From Zizania palustris (Eukaryota; Streptophyta; Magnoliopsida; Poales; Poaceae), in NCBI GenBank assembly GCA_019279435.1, contig JAAALK010000283.1, positions 57,703,700 through 57,767,699 on the forward strand: a stretch of DNA of 64,000 bases. The letters run 5' to 3'. The notes below the pieces were generated by a model. The model worked only from the letters and a program-made list of their open reading frames with translations. It was not told the origin of the DNA and ran no database searches. Shown piece by piece: positions 46,301 through 57,000 of the stretch. A program made the position numbers and the translations under genes. Numbering within the stretch: position 1 is the stretch's first letter; every line of letters begins with the position of its first letter.

Positions 46301-48743
46301 CCTCCCTGATAATGCCAGCTTTTAACAACTTTTCCACTTCGGCCTTGGCTAAATTTGCTCTTTCTGTTGATAGCTTTCGGAGCCCCTGGCGCACCGGCTT
46401 GGCCTTCGGGTTGACGAGCAGACTGTGCTCGATGATGCTTCGGTCGACCCCCGTGATATCTTCGTCGGTCCAAGCAAACATGTCTAGATTCTTCTTGACG
46501 ACTTCTTCTAATGAGGCGGTTATCTCCGGAGATAGCCCCTTGCCGAATTTTATTGGGTATTCTTTGCCGTCTTCTGAGATTATTCTTGTCTCGACATCAC
46601 CCTCCGGGCTTGGTTTGAGCGAGGATCCCTTCGGGGGGCTCAAGGCCTCTGGTACTTCTTTGGCGCTCTCCGCCACATTATGCACTTGTCGAGGGTCCAA
46701 TGGCTGCCCGTGGCCATATTCCGTCCTTCTGGCTACAGCCTGGTCTCCTGAAATAGTGAGCACTCCACCTTGTGTGGGCATTTTGAGACAAAGGTAGTTG
46801 TGATGTGCTATAGCCCCGAATTGGTTTAACATCCCTCGTCCGAAGATAGCATTGTAAGCGTAAGGGGCATCCACTACGTCGAAAATCACCTCCTCTACTC
46901 GGGCCAGCGGCCCCTCTCCGAAGGCAACCTCGAGGCCTATTTGGCCGAGGGCATCGAGAGGCGGTCCTGAGAACCCTTGAAGTGGCCGGGCTGCAGGGAG
47001 TAGATGCTTCCGGGGTATACACATTTGGTCGAAGGCTTGGACGAAAAGTATGTCTGCGGAGCTTCCACCGTCCACCAGGATCCTCCGAACATCAGCCCCT
47101 GCTATATCGGCAGAGATGACTAATGGGTCAGCATGGGGAAACTTCACCCCTACTGCATCGCTGGCTGTGAACGAGATGGGCACACGGGACCATTCTGGCA
47201 TCCCCTCAGCGGAACTTGAAGTCCCAATGTGCCCAACTTCGCGGACGTACTCGCGGCGCTGTCTCTTGGACATGCTGCCGAGGGTCCCCCCTCCAGAGAT
47301 GGGTAGGACCACTCTCTTGCCGCGGTCTTGTGGATCTTCGTGCCTTGGCGGTGGCATAATACTGGCCACCGGTAGCCGTATGGGGGCTTCGAGGGCACCG
47401 GCTCGGGCCACAGCTTGAACAGGCTCCGATCGTGTCGTGGGTGGAGCTCGGTCCGAAGTACCTCTCCTGGTATTTCGGTCAATGTACTCACCCCGAAGGG
47501 TTAATATCGTCTTGCAGTCCTTCGTGTCATGGCTTCTATTATCGCCATGCACGCAGCAGAAATGACTCTGGCGCCTTCCAGGCATCCTTTCTTGAGGTAC
47601 CGACGGCCCAGCCTTGAAATTTTTTACCTGCTGGAAATTGGCAGGTGCCTTCGAAGCTGAAGGTGTAATGTTTAGCACTTCCGAATGGAAATGCTTCTTC
47701 CCTCGCTTGTACTCGCTAGGGCGGCTGTCTTGTGGAGGTTGCGGTGGAGCGGTGGCTTCTGGCTCCCTTTTGACTTCCCGGAGGGTGGGTAGTGCTGCCT
47801 CAGCTCGCCGAAGACATCCTTCCTCTGCCTTGGCATATTGCTCGAAGTATGCCATGAGCTGCGCTACGGATGTTACCGGCTTCCGATGGAGTTTGCTGAG
47901 GAGATCGGGGTTCAGCACCCCTTCGCGGGCAGCATCAACTACCGAAGAGGTAGCAAGGCCCTTGATCTGTGACTTGGTGTGGGCGAAGCATGTGAAGTAC
48001 TCTCGGAGGGTTTCCCCCTCCCGCTGCTTTACCTGGAACAAACTTCCTGTGGACATTGGGGCCACGAAAGTGCCTTGGAAGTTGCTCACGAACTTCTTTT
48101 TGAGTAGCTCCCATGACTTGATCGATCCTGGTTTTAGGGACCAGAACCATCGGAGCGCCACGCCTTCGAGAGCGAGTGGGAAGCATTTTGCCATGGTGCT
48201 TCGTACCCCTCCGCTTGCTTCTATAGCCAGGGCGTACGAGCGGGCGAACTCTCCGGGGTCCGACCCCCCGGAGTACTTGTGCAGCTTCGAGGCCTTGAAC
48301 TTGGGGTCGAAAGGCACTCTCTGCAAATCAGGGTGCAACGGAGACTCATTGTCGAAGGACGCATTCTCGGCCTCCTCTTGGACTTGTATAACTTCTGGGG
48401 GGTTGCGGGCTCCATCGTCTTGAGGCCCTCTTGGAGTTTCGGTGGAAGCTTGAGTGCGGAGTCGGTCGGCGGCCTCCTGCCTCCATCTGGATACCTCCTC
48501 CTGAAGCCTGGCTAGCTGCGTAGCCTCGGTTTCGGGAGGGCCTTCGTCTTCGTCAGAGGGAACTTCAGGGTCTTGGCTTGCTGCGTAGTCGGTCTGAAGC
48601 ATTGTAGGAGGGGGTAGAGGGCCCCGGGGCGCTCGACGCCCGTCGGTTCCGGCAGGAACCGTCGGATTAGCTGAGGGCCCGGCTCCGTTGGTCCGAGGGG
48701 ACCTTCGAAGGGGACCTGAAGCTTGACCACGCTTCGGAGGCAT
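43398..48743 (-). CDS. Tat-lineage gag-pol polyprotein with one in-frame stop
   Basis: Starts at ATG 48743 (MPPKRGQASG) and stays open to a TAA at 43995-43997, then continues in the same frame to 43398. Order: gag (LKPGSIKSWELLKKKFVSNF), a Cys/His knuckle-like CCVHGDNRSHDTKDC (about 47515-47570), protease with DGGSSADIL (about 47050-47075), reverse transcriptase with YMDDIVIKS (about 45910-45940), native RNase H, then a second archaeal-type RNase H (FSDGAYQASGAGAG, about 45030-45080), and integrase with an HHCC finger (CQGCQW) and WGMDLIGPF, VDNGTQF and NGAVERANE. The stop falls within the integrase core just after VDNGTQF, so integrase is truncated unless read through. Otherwise the protein is intact. 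Confidence 0.92.
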
Positions 48744-48930
48744 GGTTAGCCGATGAGGTGTCTTGGAAGTGGAAGGCTTCGAACGACTCGAGGGGGTCGA
48801 GAGAAGGCCTTCGGGCTGCACTAAGAAGCTCTTAACTGAAGGGTGCGCGGAATCTCAGGATTCCGAGGCTCCCCCCGTAAGTTTTCTTCAGAGTGCAGTC
48901 AGCGGTAGAGAACAAGCTTTTAGAACTTGG

Positions 48931-48950
48931 ATCCCCACGGACGGCGCCAA
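48931..48950 (-). promoter_or_regulatory. Primer binding site of the Tat element
   Basis: Read on the minus strand, TTGGCGCCGTCCGTGGGGAT lies one base from the 5' LTR. The TGGCGCCGT part matches the type complementary to plant tRNA-Asp; the rest matches less well. Confidence 0.7.
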
Positions 48951-48951
48951 C

Positions 48952-49437
48952 TGTTGGCGTAAAAGTTACACCAACAGGTTCTTAGTAGTTAAGAACAAAC
49001 AAACAAGAGGTTTGTGTTTTTAGGACAAACTTGAGCCTCCGTAAAGGATAACAACTCAAGAGGTCCGAATGTATGTGTTTGAACCACTGGTTCTGGATCC
49101 TTCTTACAAGGTACAATGGGGGGTATTTATAGGGAAAAAGACTTAAGGAATAGACCTATTTACCCCTAAGTTACAACTGACCTCCAATATTATAAACAAG
49201 GTTATACACGGTAAAGTGCCGTAGGGTAGATGGATAAGCAAGACATCCTATCAGTCACGTCTTCCTGCTTCGAAGCCTCCTCCTTCCCTTCGGAGGGTCC
49301 TTTGAGACTTCGCATCGTGACACCTTCCGACCGTGCTGACGTATGCTTCGAGCATTAGTCAGCCATCTTCGGGATCTTCTTGGAGCCCTCGGAGGGTTAA
49401 CCTTTAAGTCCTGGAAATGAAGTAATTTCCCCCAACA
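48952..49437 (-). repeat. 5' LTR of the Tat element
   Basis: 486 bp, partner of 37091-37575. TATAAATA on the minus strand at about 49124-49131. Confidence 0.95.
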
Positions 49438-50048
49438 GTTTGCATACAAAAATATTACCAAGAGACATGTTTGTGATGACAAGGGATGAGACAGAAGTGC
49501 AGGAAGGGGGCATACTAAGAAAATGAAGGAAATGGAGACTAAGATTATAGACCAAGGAAGGGTTGCAGATTTTGAGAGGAAAAAAGAAGAGTTGTAGAGA
49601 GATATAATTTGAACAAGACAAGTTGATGGCAAAATAAATTCAGAAAGTTGAACTAAAAGAAAAAATGGCATGGAGATGATAGGCGAGAGAGGAATGGAAA
49701 AAATGATAATACTGCTAATACATATTTAGGGATATGATGTTTCAAACTGAAAAGTAAAATGATCATGAGGTAGGATATGCGGAGGTTGTGACTGAGGAAA
49801 ATAATATGGAGAATGCTAATTAAAGAGTGTAGTTGATTGGCAGTGAAAAACTGAAAGATTCTCGAAATTCTACTAAGAAATTTGCTAAATCAATGAGACA
49901 AAATTTGTTGATGTGGATCTAGATGGTGGGAGAAGAAGGTGTGAAAGTCGGAAAAGGAGGACACAAATGCTTTGGAGAAGGCTGCAGAAAGAAAGAAGGT
50001 CAAAAAAGATTTTATTAATAAAGGTACTGAAATACCAACCTTTATAAA
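49438..50048 (+). pseudogene. LINE internal remnant between the two LTR elements
   Basis: Begins with the duplicated GTTTG and ends with ATAAA (first copy of the Tekay target duplication). Short lysine/glutamate-rich frames without a complete domain fit the degraded middle or end of LINE ORF1. No separate gene is seen. Confidence 0.55.
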
Positions 50049-52906
50049 TGTAACACCCGTATTTTTTTTAAACCGTTGAAACCCAAATTTTCAAAACCGA
50101 AATTCAAATTTAAATTTATTTAAAGGATGAAAAGCTTTGTAAATTAAAACCCTTGGATAAAATATTGAATTTTGATATTTTATAATTTCGTTAGGATCTT
50201 TGAACCTTAAAATATTTTATAAAATTATTTTGGAAATTTTTAGAATTCAAATTCATAATTTAAACTTCAAATCTATTTTTCGGAATTAAATTAATTCGAA
50301 AACCTTTTTATTTTGCTTAGTGGGCCGCTCCTTCCTTTTGACCCAGCCGGCCCAGTGGCCCGCGCCCTTCCCCCTCTCTCTCTGCCGCATGGGGCCCGCC
50401 TGTCGGCGCCGCCTCCCCGCGCTGGCCTCTCTCTCCTCCCTCCCCTCTCTCCCTCTGCCGGCGGGCCCGCTTGCCAGCGCCCGCCAGCCTCCCTGCCCGC
50501 CGGGGCCCAGCTGTCAGCCCCCCCGGCTCCCTTCTTCTAGCGCCAGCCCCGCGCCCCTCTCTCTTTCTCTCTCCTCCCCCGCCGTAACCGCTTTTCGGTT
50601 TCGCCGGCGCCGCCCCCCCCCCGCGTTCTAGACGTCCGCGCCCGCTTCTTCCGGTCCTATTTAACGCGCCGCGCCCCCTTCCGTGCTCCATTTTCGTTTT
50701 CGCCATTCCCTTTCGCCGCAATTCGCCCCGCACCGAAGCTCACCGCCGCCTCTGTTTCCTCCTCCGGTCGCGCCTAGCCGCCGCCGGTGACCGTCTCGGC
50801 TTCCGCCGTCGGCGCCCCCGTCCTCGCCGTGCTCTACCGGTCCTCGGCGCCGCCCCGTTTGGGTCTCCCCGTCGCCGGAGCGCCGTCGTCGCCATCTACC
50901 CGAGCCCGCCTCCGCTCCGAGCTCGCCGCCGGCCACCCCCTCGCCCGGACCTCGCCGCCTCCGGTATAACCTTCCTCCTCTCCTCACCGCGGTTCCATTT
51001 TTGCCGTTAGTTTGGGCCCTAGCTCCGCCGTGCGCCGTCGCCGCCGTGGCCGGAGCCGGGGAAGAAGGTCCCGCCGCCCCCTGGTCGCCCACGTGGCCCC
51101 GGTCCGTGGCGCTTGTGCGCGGGTGCACGGTGCACCCGGTACACCGTGAACCCCCCCTCCGCGCGGTCGTCGGTCCACCGTGAACCGCAGGACGCGTGCG
51201 CGTGGTCCACGGTCCACCGTGGACGGTTTCCGATGGGTTTAGGGTTTAAAATTTGCAGAATCTGTTTAATTCTTGTAAATTGCATATCAATTTCAAAATA
51301 ACTCCGATTGAGCCCATTCAAATTTCTAAATGTTCACAAAATTATTTTCTACATGCTGATGTATTTACTTTGTACTGTTTATATGGAATGTTGTACTGTT
51401 TATTTATTTGTGATGTTTTTCGACGCGTTGTAGTCGAAGTCGAGGCGACCGAAGAACTCCCTTTTGCCGCCGAAGACCCGGATCAGTACTACGAGAGCCA
51501 AGGCAAGTCACCGGACCCTCTCGTGGACATAGTTGATCATGTTGAACCTATTTTTTTGCAATAATTGCTATAACCCATAGGTTAATAACTGCATTAGCGA
51601 AAACCTGTTCACTCGTTTATTTATTTATTTAGCTAATGCATAGCTTTGCTCCCTGAAGTGTTAACCCAAGCCATGCTTGTATCACCGTCTCCTTGTCGCC
51701 AGTGTCGCTTAATAGTTAGCGCTATATATACGAGGCGCATTAAGAGCTAGCTTAATTGCTATTACTATTAGTCGTCAGGTGGATCATCTCTATATCCTTG
51801 TTATATCTCGTCTCGTTGTGATTCTGAGTTGTGATTCATGAAGCGTGGAGAATGGTGTTGCATTGAGCATGGTGGGTTCCGGGTGCAAGCTAGGGCATTG
51901 GTGGTCGCACCCGGGGCACTATAAGGACCGGTCTGCGGGATCTGTCGCGAAGCATAATCGTGCTAGCCACAAGTCTAATGGGTAAGGCCTAATTCGAAGT
52001 ATGGGTCGATTCAGCTTGATGCACCGAGCGGAGGGGACAAGTTCACTTAACCGGGAGTGCCAGGTGGTGGCTTGGTCCGACGAGGCACGAAAGGGGGTCG
52101 CACGTCTGCCAATCGGGGTCTACCCATGATTTTCGGGTGAGATCTCAGTGGAGCGTGGGCGAAACCTGGTGTGGTTGTCCTCTTGCTGAGTCAATCCATA
52201 TGACGGGTTTTGGCGCGAGTTCCTTCGGGGTGACGTGGTGTCATCTCGACACACCGTTGTGTGCGGGAGCGAGTGCCTTGTGGGTAAAGTAGTACACCTC
52301 TGATCAGAGTATAACTTTTCGAAAAGCCGTGCCCACGGTTACGGGCGGCCAAGTGATGTTCTCCGCAGTTAGCTTTCTGAGTTAAAGTTGTGAATTGCAT
52401 GTCATGATCAGTATGGGTTTGAAAGAGCGAGTGGGCACAGGTGTGCAACTCGAGGTAGTGGAAAGTTAAGTACTGTTATTTATTTCAGCATGTTTACTAC
52501 TGTTTTAATACTGATCATTAAAGATTAAACAACACTTAACATGCTTTTACGCAATTAGCCTTGTTATGCACCCTTGTTCAACAGCCATCATTATTTGCAT
52601 GTCCGTGGCTTGTTGAGTACTTTGTACTCACCCCTCGTGGGTTAATTCTTTTAGATGTCATTTACGAAGAAGAAGTCCAGGAGTAGCGTCCCAGTCGAGG
52701 TGTCGGATCCTTGGAGCCAAGGCGTTCTGCAGCTGAATCTTTTTGCTTCCGCTTTAGTTTGATTTTGTAATAAGTGTAGCCTATGAGCTACGTACTCGCT
52801 TTATTTCATTTGTTTTTAATTCGTTGTCAGCTGTGATCGTCTTGTAATAATGACATTTCATTTATATTCAATGAATTTGTGGTTCGTGAGAACCCGGGTC
52901 GTTACA
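50049..52906 (+). repeat. 5' LTR of the Tekay element
   Basis: AT-rich first 270 bp, then a strongly GC-rich, C/T-biased segment (about 50320-51180), then mixed sequence. TATTTAA at 50658-50664 is a likely core promoter. Small ORFs in the GC-rich part recur identically in the 3' LTR and are not treated as genes. Confidence 0.97.
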
Positions 52907-52909
52907 AGA

Positions 52910-52922
52910 TGGTATCAGAGCC
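52910..52922 (+). promoter_or_regulatory. Primer binding site of the Tekay element
   Basis: TGGTATCAGAGCC, complementary to the 3' end of initiator tRNA-Met, starts three bases after the LTR. Confidence 0.9.
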
Positions 52923-53078
52923 GACTCGACTGTAGGAAGCCCCCTGGACCGTCTATAAAAACTATTTAAAAATCTTATAAAAATTATTTTGGATAACTTT
53001 GGTTATACTTCTTGCCTACGCTTGTTTTATATTGTTCTGACACTTTCCTCTACTTTAAAAAAATTTTTCTCGTGTAGC

Positions 53079-53795
53079 ATGTCGACTCCTCCAGAGATTC
53101 GCCACAGCTTCTGCCGCCACCTTGGGGGTTTTGTCCGGATGCTGAGGATCCTTGTCCGATTCCTTGAGCTCGAGGACGAGCCCTCCTTCGTTGGGACTTT
53201 TCCCCGTGTGGGAGGCGTGGACGATCAGCGTTGTGAGGCGGTGGTCACCGTCTTCGGTCCTGAGGAGGTGCTACTCTTCCACTCCGCGTCTGCTACCGCC
53301 TTCGGGTTCGAGATTGCGTGTCAGGAGGCAGCTTACCAGATGTTGGCAGAGTTGCGGTGCATGTTCGATGCCCGTCTGTCTACATCTATATTCCGTCACC
53401 TGCCGTCTCGCAGCCCCGGCACAGGTCGGAGCGTCTTCATGGGTCCTTCCTCAGCTAGTGACCCAGTTGGAGGCCAGACCTTATACATGCTCAGTTCGTT
53501 GGACACTCTCCACACCGAGGCTCTTCGGCGTGCAGATGAGGGTGATCTCGCCACCCAGTCCCTGAGAGCGGAGAACGAGACGCTCCGTCACCAGCTTCAG
53601 GAGGCTCAGGCCCGACTTGCTTCTACTCGCACCGGACCTCGCATCAGGAGGACTGCGAGGAAGGCGACTGGCCGTCCACCGCGACTGCAGCACCAGCCCC
53701 TACAGCCAGCTTCTACACCAGCAGAGCCGAGATCCCCCGTGGATGATGCGGAGGACGTCGTCCGCGACATCGAGATGATCCCTGATTCATCGTAG
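53079..53795 (+). CDS. Leader ORF upstream of gag in the Tekay element, unknown function
   Basis: ATG at 53079 opens 238 codons to TAG at 53793-53795. The protein starts MSTPPEIRHSFCRHLGGFVR, has a folded-looking N-terminal 150 residues (LVRFLELEDEPSF, CEAVVTVFGPEEVLLFH, YQMLAELRCMF), a short coiled coil (LRAENETLRHQLQEAQARLA), a basic Arg-rich patch (RIRRTARKATGR) and an acidic tail. It lies 267 bp before the gag ATG, on the same strand, between the primer binding site and gag. I do not recognise a named domain. The frame is intact, as expected in such a young element. Similar proteins are likely present in grass databases as uncharacterised entries. Confidence 0.65.
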   Translation: MSTPPEIRHSFCRHLGGFVRMLRILVRFLELEDEPSFVGTFPRVGGVDDQRCEAVVTVFGPEEVLLFHSASATAFGFEIACQEAAYQMLAELRCMFDARLSTSIFRHLPSRSPGTGRSVFMGPSSASDPVGGQTLYMLSSLDTLHTEALRRADEGDLATQSLRAENETLRHQLQEAQARLASTRTGPRIRRTARKATGRPPRLQHQPLQPASTPAEPRSPVDDAEDVVRDIEMIPDSS

Positions 53796-54061
53796 ACTGT
53801 CGCTTGGGCTTGTTTGTTGGTGTCAGTTAGTCTGATGTCTGTTAGTCCGTTGTTTGTTTTCACTTGCTTGGATGTCTGTTAGGTTGTTGTGTGGAGTCAT
53901 TTTGTGTGTGCAGACCCGGCAACTTGTGTCGAGAATGTACGCGTCTTATATCTTTTGTCATAATAACTCTTCGCATTTTCAGTAATAAAAAGAACTAGTT
54001 GAATCAAAGCATTATGTTTCCTCTACTTTACTCTTGGGTGGATTCGCCTATCTTCGTGCAG

Positions 54062-57000
54062 ATGTCTTCCAACCCGAGTGACCGTCCCGAGGCTAGCAAT
54101 GCCAGAGCTAGTCAGCCAGCAGCTGAAGGCCACTCTCAGGCCAATGAGACTCAGGCCAACGCCATTCTGAGGAACTTGGGTGGGCCCAGCTGGGGCGCCA
54201 CAGGACCTCGCCAGGCTATACCAGCACCGGCGCCAGCCCATCCCACTCTAGCTGAGGCCATGGTTCAACAGAGCAATTTGTTGGCTGCTCTTATGACTCA
54301 GATGCAGCGGCAGCAGGAGAAGCTCGAGCAGCTAGAGCATCAGTTGACAGCAAGAGAGCAACAGGCTCCCCCTCCAGCACCAGCACCAGTACCTGCGCCA
54401 GCCCCGGTCCCACCTCCCGCACCGGCGCCGGCTTCTCAACTCTCAGAGTTCCTGCGGGTCAGACCACCCACCTTCTCCAGCACCACAAATCCCATGGAGG
54501 CGGGTGATTGGCTCCGCACCATCACCAAGAAGTTGCAGCTGTTGCCTTGTACTGACTGGGAGCGTGTGGCGTTCGCCACCCACCAACTGCAAGGACCCGC
54601 CGCTGAATGGTGGGATAACTTTCAAGAAGCTCAGCCGGCTGATCACGTAGTTACATGGGCAGAGTTCACTGCAGCCTTCCGAGATGCACACATTCCGTCG
54701 GGTTTGGTGGACCTGAAGAAACAGGAGTTCATGGATCTGCGACAGGGCAATCGTTCCGTTACAGAATATTTGTATGAGTTTAACCGTCTTGCACGCTATG
54801 CTCCTGAGGAGGTTCGCACTGATGCGAAGAAGCAAGAAAAGTTTCTTAAAGGCATCAAGGATGAACTGAAGCCTCTGTTGCTAGCCACTGATCATGCTAA
54901 CTTTCAGAGGCTGGTCAATAGAGCAATTATTCAAGAGTCAGAGCATAATAGGGTGGAAAACAAGAAGCGCAAAATGGTGGTTTATCGTTTCCCACCAAAC
55001 AGCAACCAAAGGCCCAGATTGACACCAACTGCTCCAGCGCAGAGTTGCCAGTCCCGACCAGCGTACCGGCCCCCAACTATAAGTGGCACAGGCTCGGTAG
55101 CGTCTCGTCCAGCTACTCCGTCAACTCAGAGTACAGCTCAATCGCCAACCCAGAAGACGGATGTACTGAAGGACAAGTTTGGGAAACCAGTGGTATGTTT
55201 CAATTGCCGTCAGGTCGGCCATTATTCATCAGCTTGCCCTCACCCAAAGCGACCTCAAGCACCTGCACCAGCTCCTTCCAACCAAGTGGTTCGTGCCCGG
55301 GTGAACCATATTACTGCAGAAGAAGCTCAGGAGGCACCAGAAGCAGTTTTGGGTATGTTTCCTGTTAACTCAGTATCTTCAGTTGTTTTATTCGATTCTG
55401 GAGCAACACACTCGTTTATATCTGCATCATTTGTAAAGAAGCATGATTTGAAAACTTTGCCACTATCTAAGCCTATGATTATAGCCACTCCCGGCAAACA
55501 GACCCCGGCTGACCTATTTAGCCCAAGGGTGCTAATAGAGATTCAAGGGGTACAATTCGGGGTAGACCCTGTTCTAATAGAATGCAAGGGCTTAGATGTC
55601 ATCCTAGGGATGAACTGGCTAGTTAAACACAAGGGAATGATTGATTGTGCCAGTAAAGAAGTTACCTTGACCAGTGAAGATGGACACGTCGTCGTCTTCA
55701 AGATGGCAAGGAAAAGAATCGATACCCCAATGGTGAACCAGATAGCCTTGGAAGAAGTGCGGGTTGTCAAAGAGTTCATGGATGTTTTTCCTGAAGACCT
55801 GCCCGGGATGCCGCCACAAAGGGACATCGAGTTCAGAATCGACCTTGTACCAGGAACCACTCCCATCTCAAAGCGCCCGTATAGAATGGCCGCTAATGAG
55901 CTAGCGGAAGTGAAGAAGAATATTGAAGATCTCGAGCAAAAAGGGTACATCAGGCCGAGTACTTCCCCATGGGGAGCACCGGTAATCTTTGCAATGAAGA
56001 AGGACAAGACAAAGAGAATGTGTGTTGATTACAGAGCTTTGAATGAAGTCACTATCAAGAACAAGTACCCATTGCCTCGCATTGACGATTTGTTTGATCA
56101 GTTGAGAGGAGCTACAGTGTTCTCTAAAATTGATCTCCGATCAGGTTACCATCAGTTGCGAATTAGAGAGGAAGATATTCCGAAGACCGCCTTCACATCA
56201 AGATATGGTCTATACGAGTATACTGTAATGTCGTTTGGACTTACTAATGCTCCAGCCTTCTTTATGAACATGATGAATAATGTCTTCATGGACTGTTTGG
56301 ATAAGTTCATTGTAGTGTTCATTGATGATATCCTCATTTACTCCAAGACCCCAGAAGAACATGAAGAGCACCTTCGTCTGTCTCTGACGAAGCTAAGAGA
56401 ACATCAGCTATATGCCAAGTACAGCAAGTGTGAGTTTTGGACGTCTGAAATAAAGTTTTTGGGGCACATCATATCAGATAAAGGGGTAGCAGTGGATCCT
56501 ACTACTGTTGAAGCAGTGACAGATTGGTTGCAGCCTACATCAGTTTCCGAGATCCGTAGTTTTCTTGGATTGGCGGGTTATTACCGTCGATTCATCGAGA
56601 ACTTCTCCAAGATTGCAAAGCCCATGACCAGATTGCTTCAGAAGGACACTAAGTTCAAGTGGACACCAGATTGCGAAGAGAGTTTTTGTACCTTGAAGAA
56701 AAAGTTAGTCTCAGCACCAGTGTTGACTCTGCCGGATATTCGAAGCGATTTTCATGTCTATTGTGATGCGTCTCGTCAAGGACTAGGATGCGTATTGATG
56801 CAAGATGGAAAAGTTGTATCGTATGCCTCACGTCAGCTCCGTCCTCATGAGCTGAACTATCCTACTCATGATCTAGAGCTAGCAGCCGTAGTGCATGCTT
56901 TAAAGATTTGGAGGCATTACCTCATCGGCAACAGATGTGAAGTGTTCACTGATCACAAGAGTTTGAAGTATATATTCACACAGCCAGATCTGAACCTAAG

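Larger units (their letters stand above)
37091..49437 (-). mobile_element. Ty3/gypsy retrotransposon, Tat lineage (RIRE2/Retand-like), complete
   Basis: 12.3-kb element transcribed on the minus strand, with 485/486-bp LTRs (TGTTGG...CCAACA), a 5-bp target duplication GTTTG (37086-37090 and 49438-49442), a primer binding site, gag-pol, a tandem array, an oppositely oriented spliced gene and a polypurine tract. Two RNase H domains and an antisense ORF between pol and the 3' LTR are hallmarks of the Tat lineage. About four differences between LTRs indicate a young insertion. It sits inside the LINE ORF1. Confidence 0.92.

Noticed and set aside
46219..48423. Plus-strand ORFs of 192 and 269 codons opposite Tat gag-pol
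   Set aside because: They are antisense to an intact, recognisable coding frame and show no domain of their own, unlike the spliced gene at 38161-41905.
50313..51564. Several ORFs of 60-155 codons in the GC-rich part of the Tekay LTR, repeated at 58954-60207
   Set aside because: They occur identically in both LTRs, overlap in many frames, and consist of Pro/Ala/Arg runs driven by GC content. They are shadows of LTR composition.
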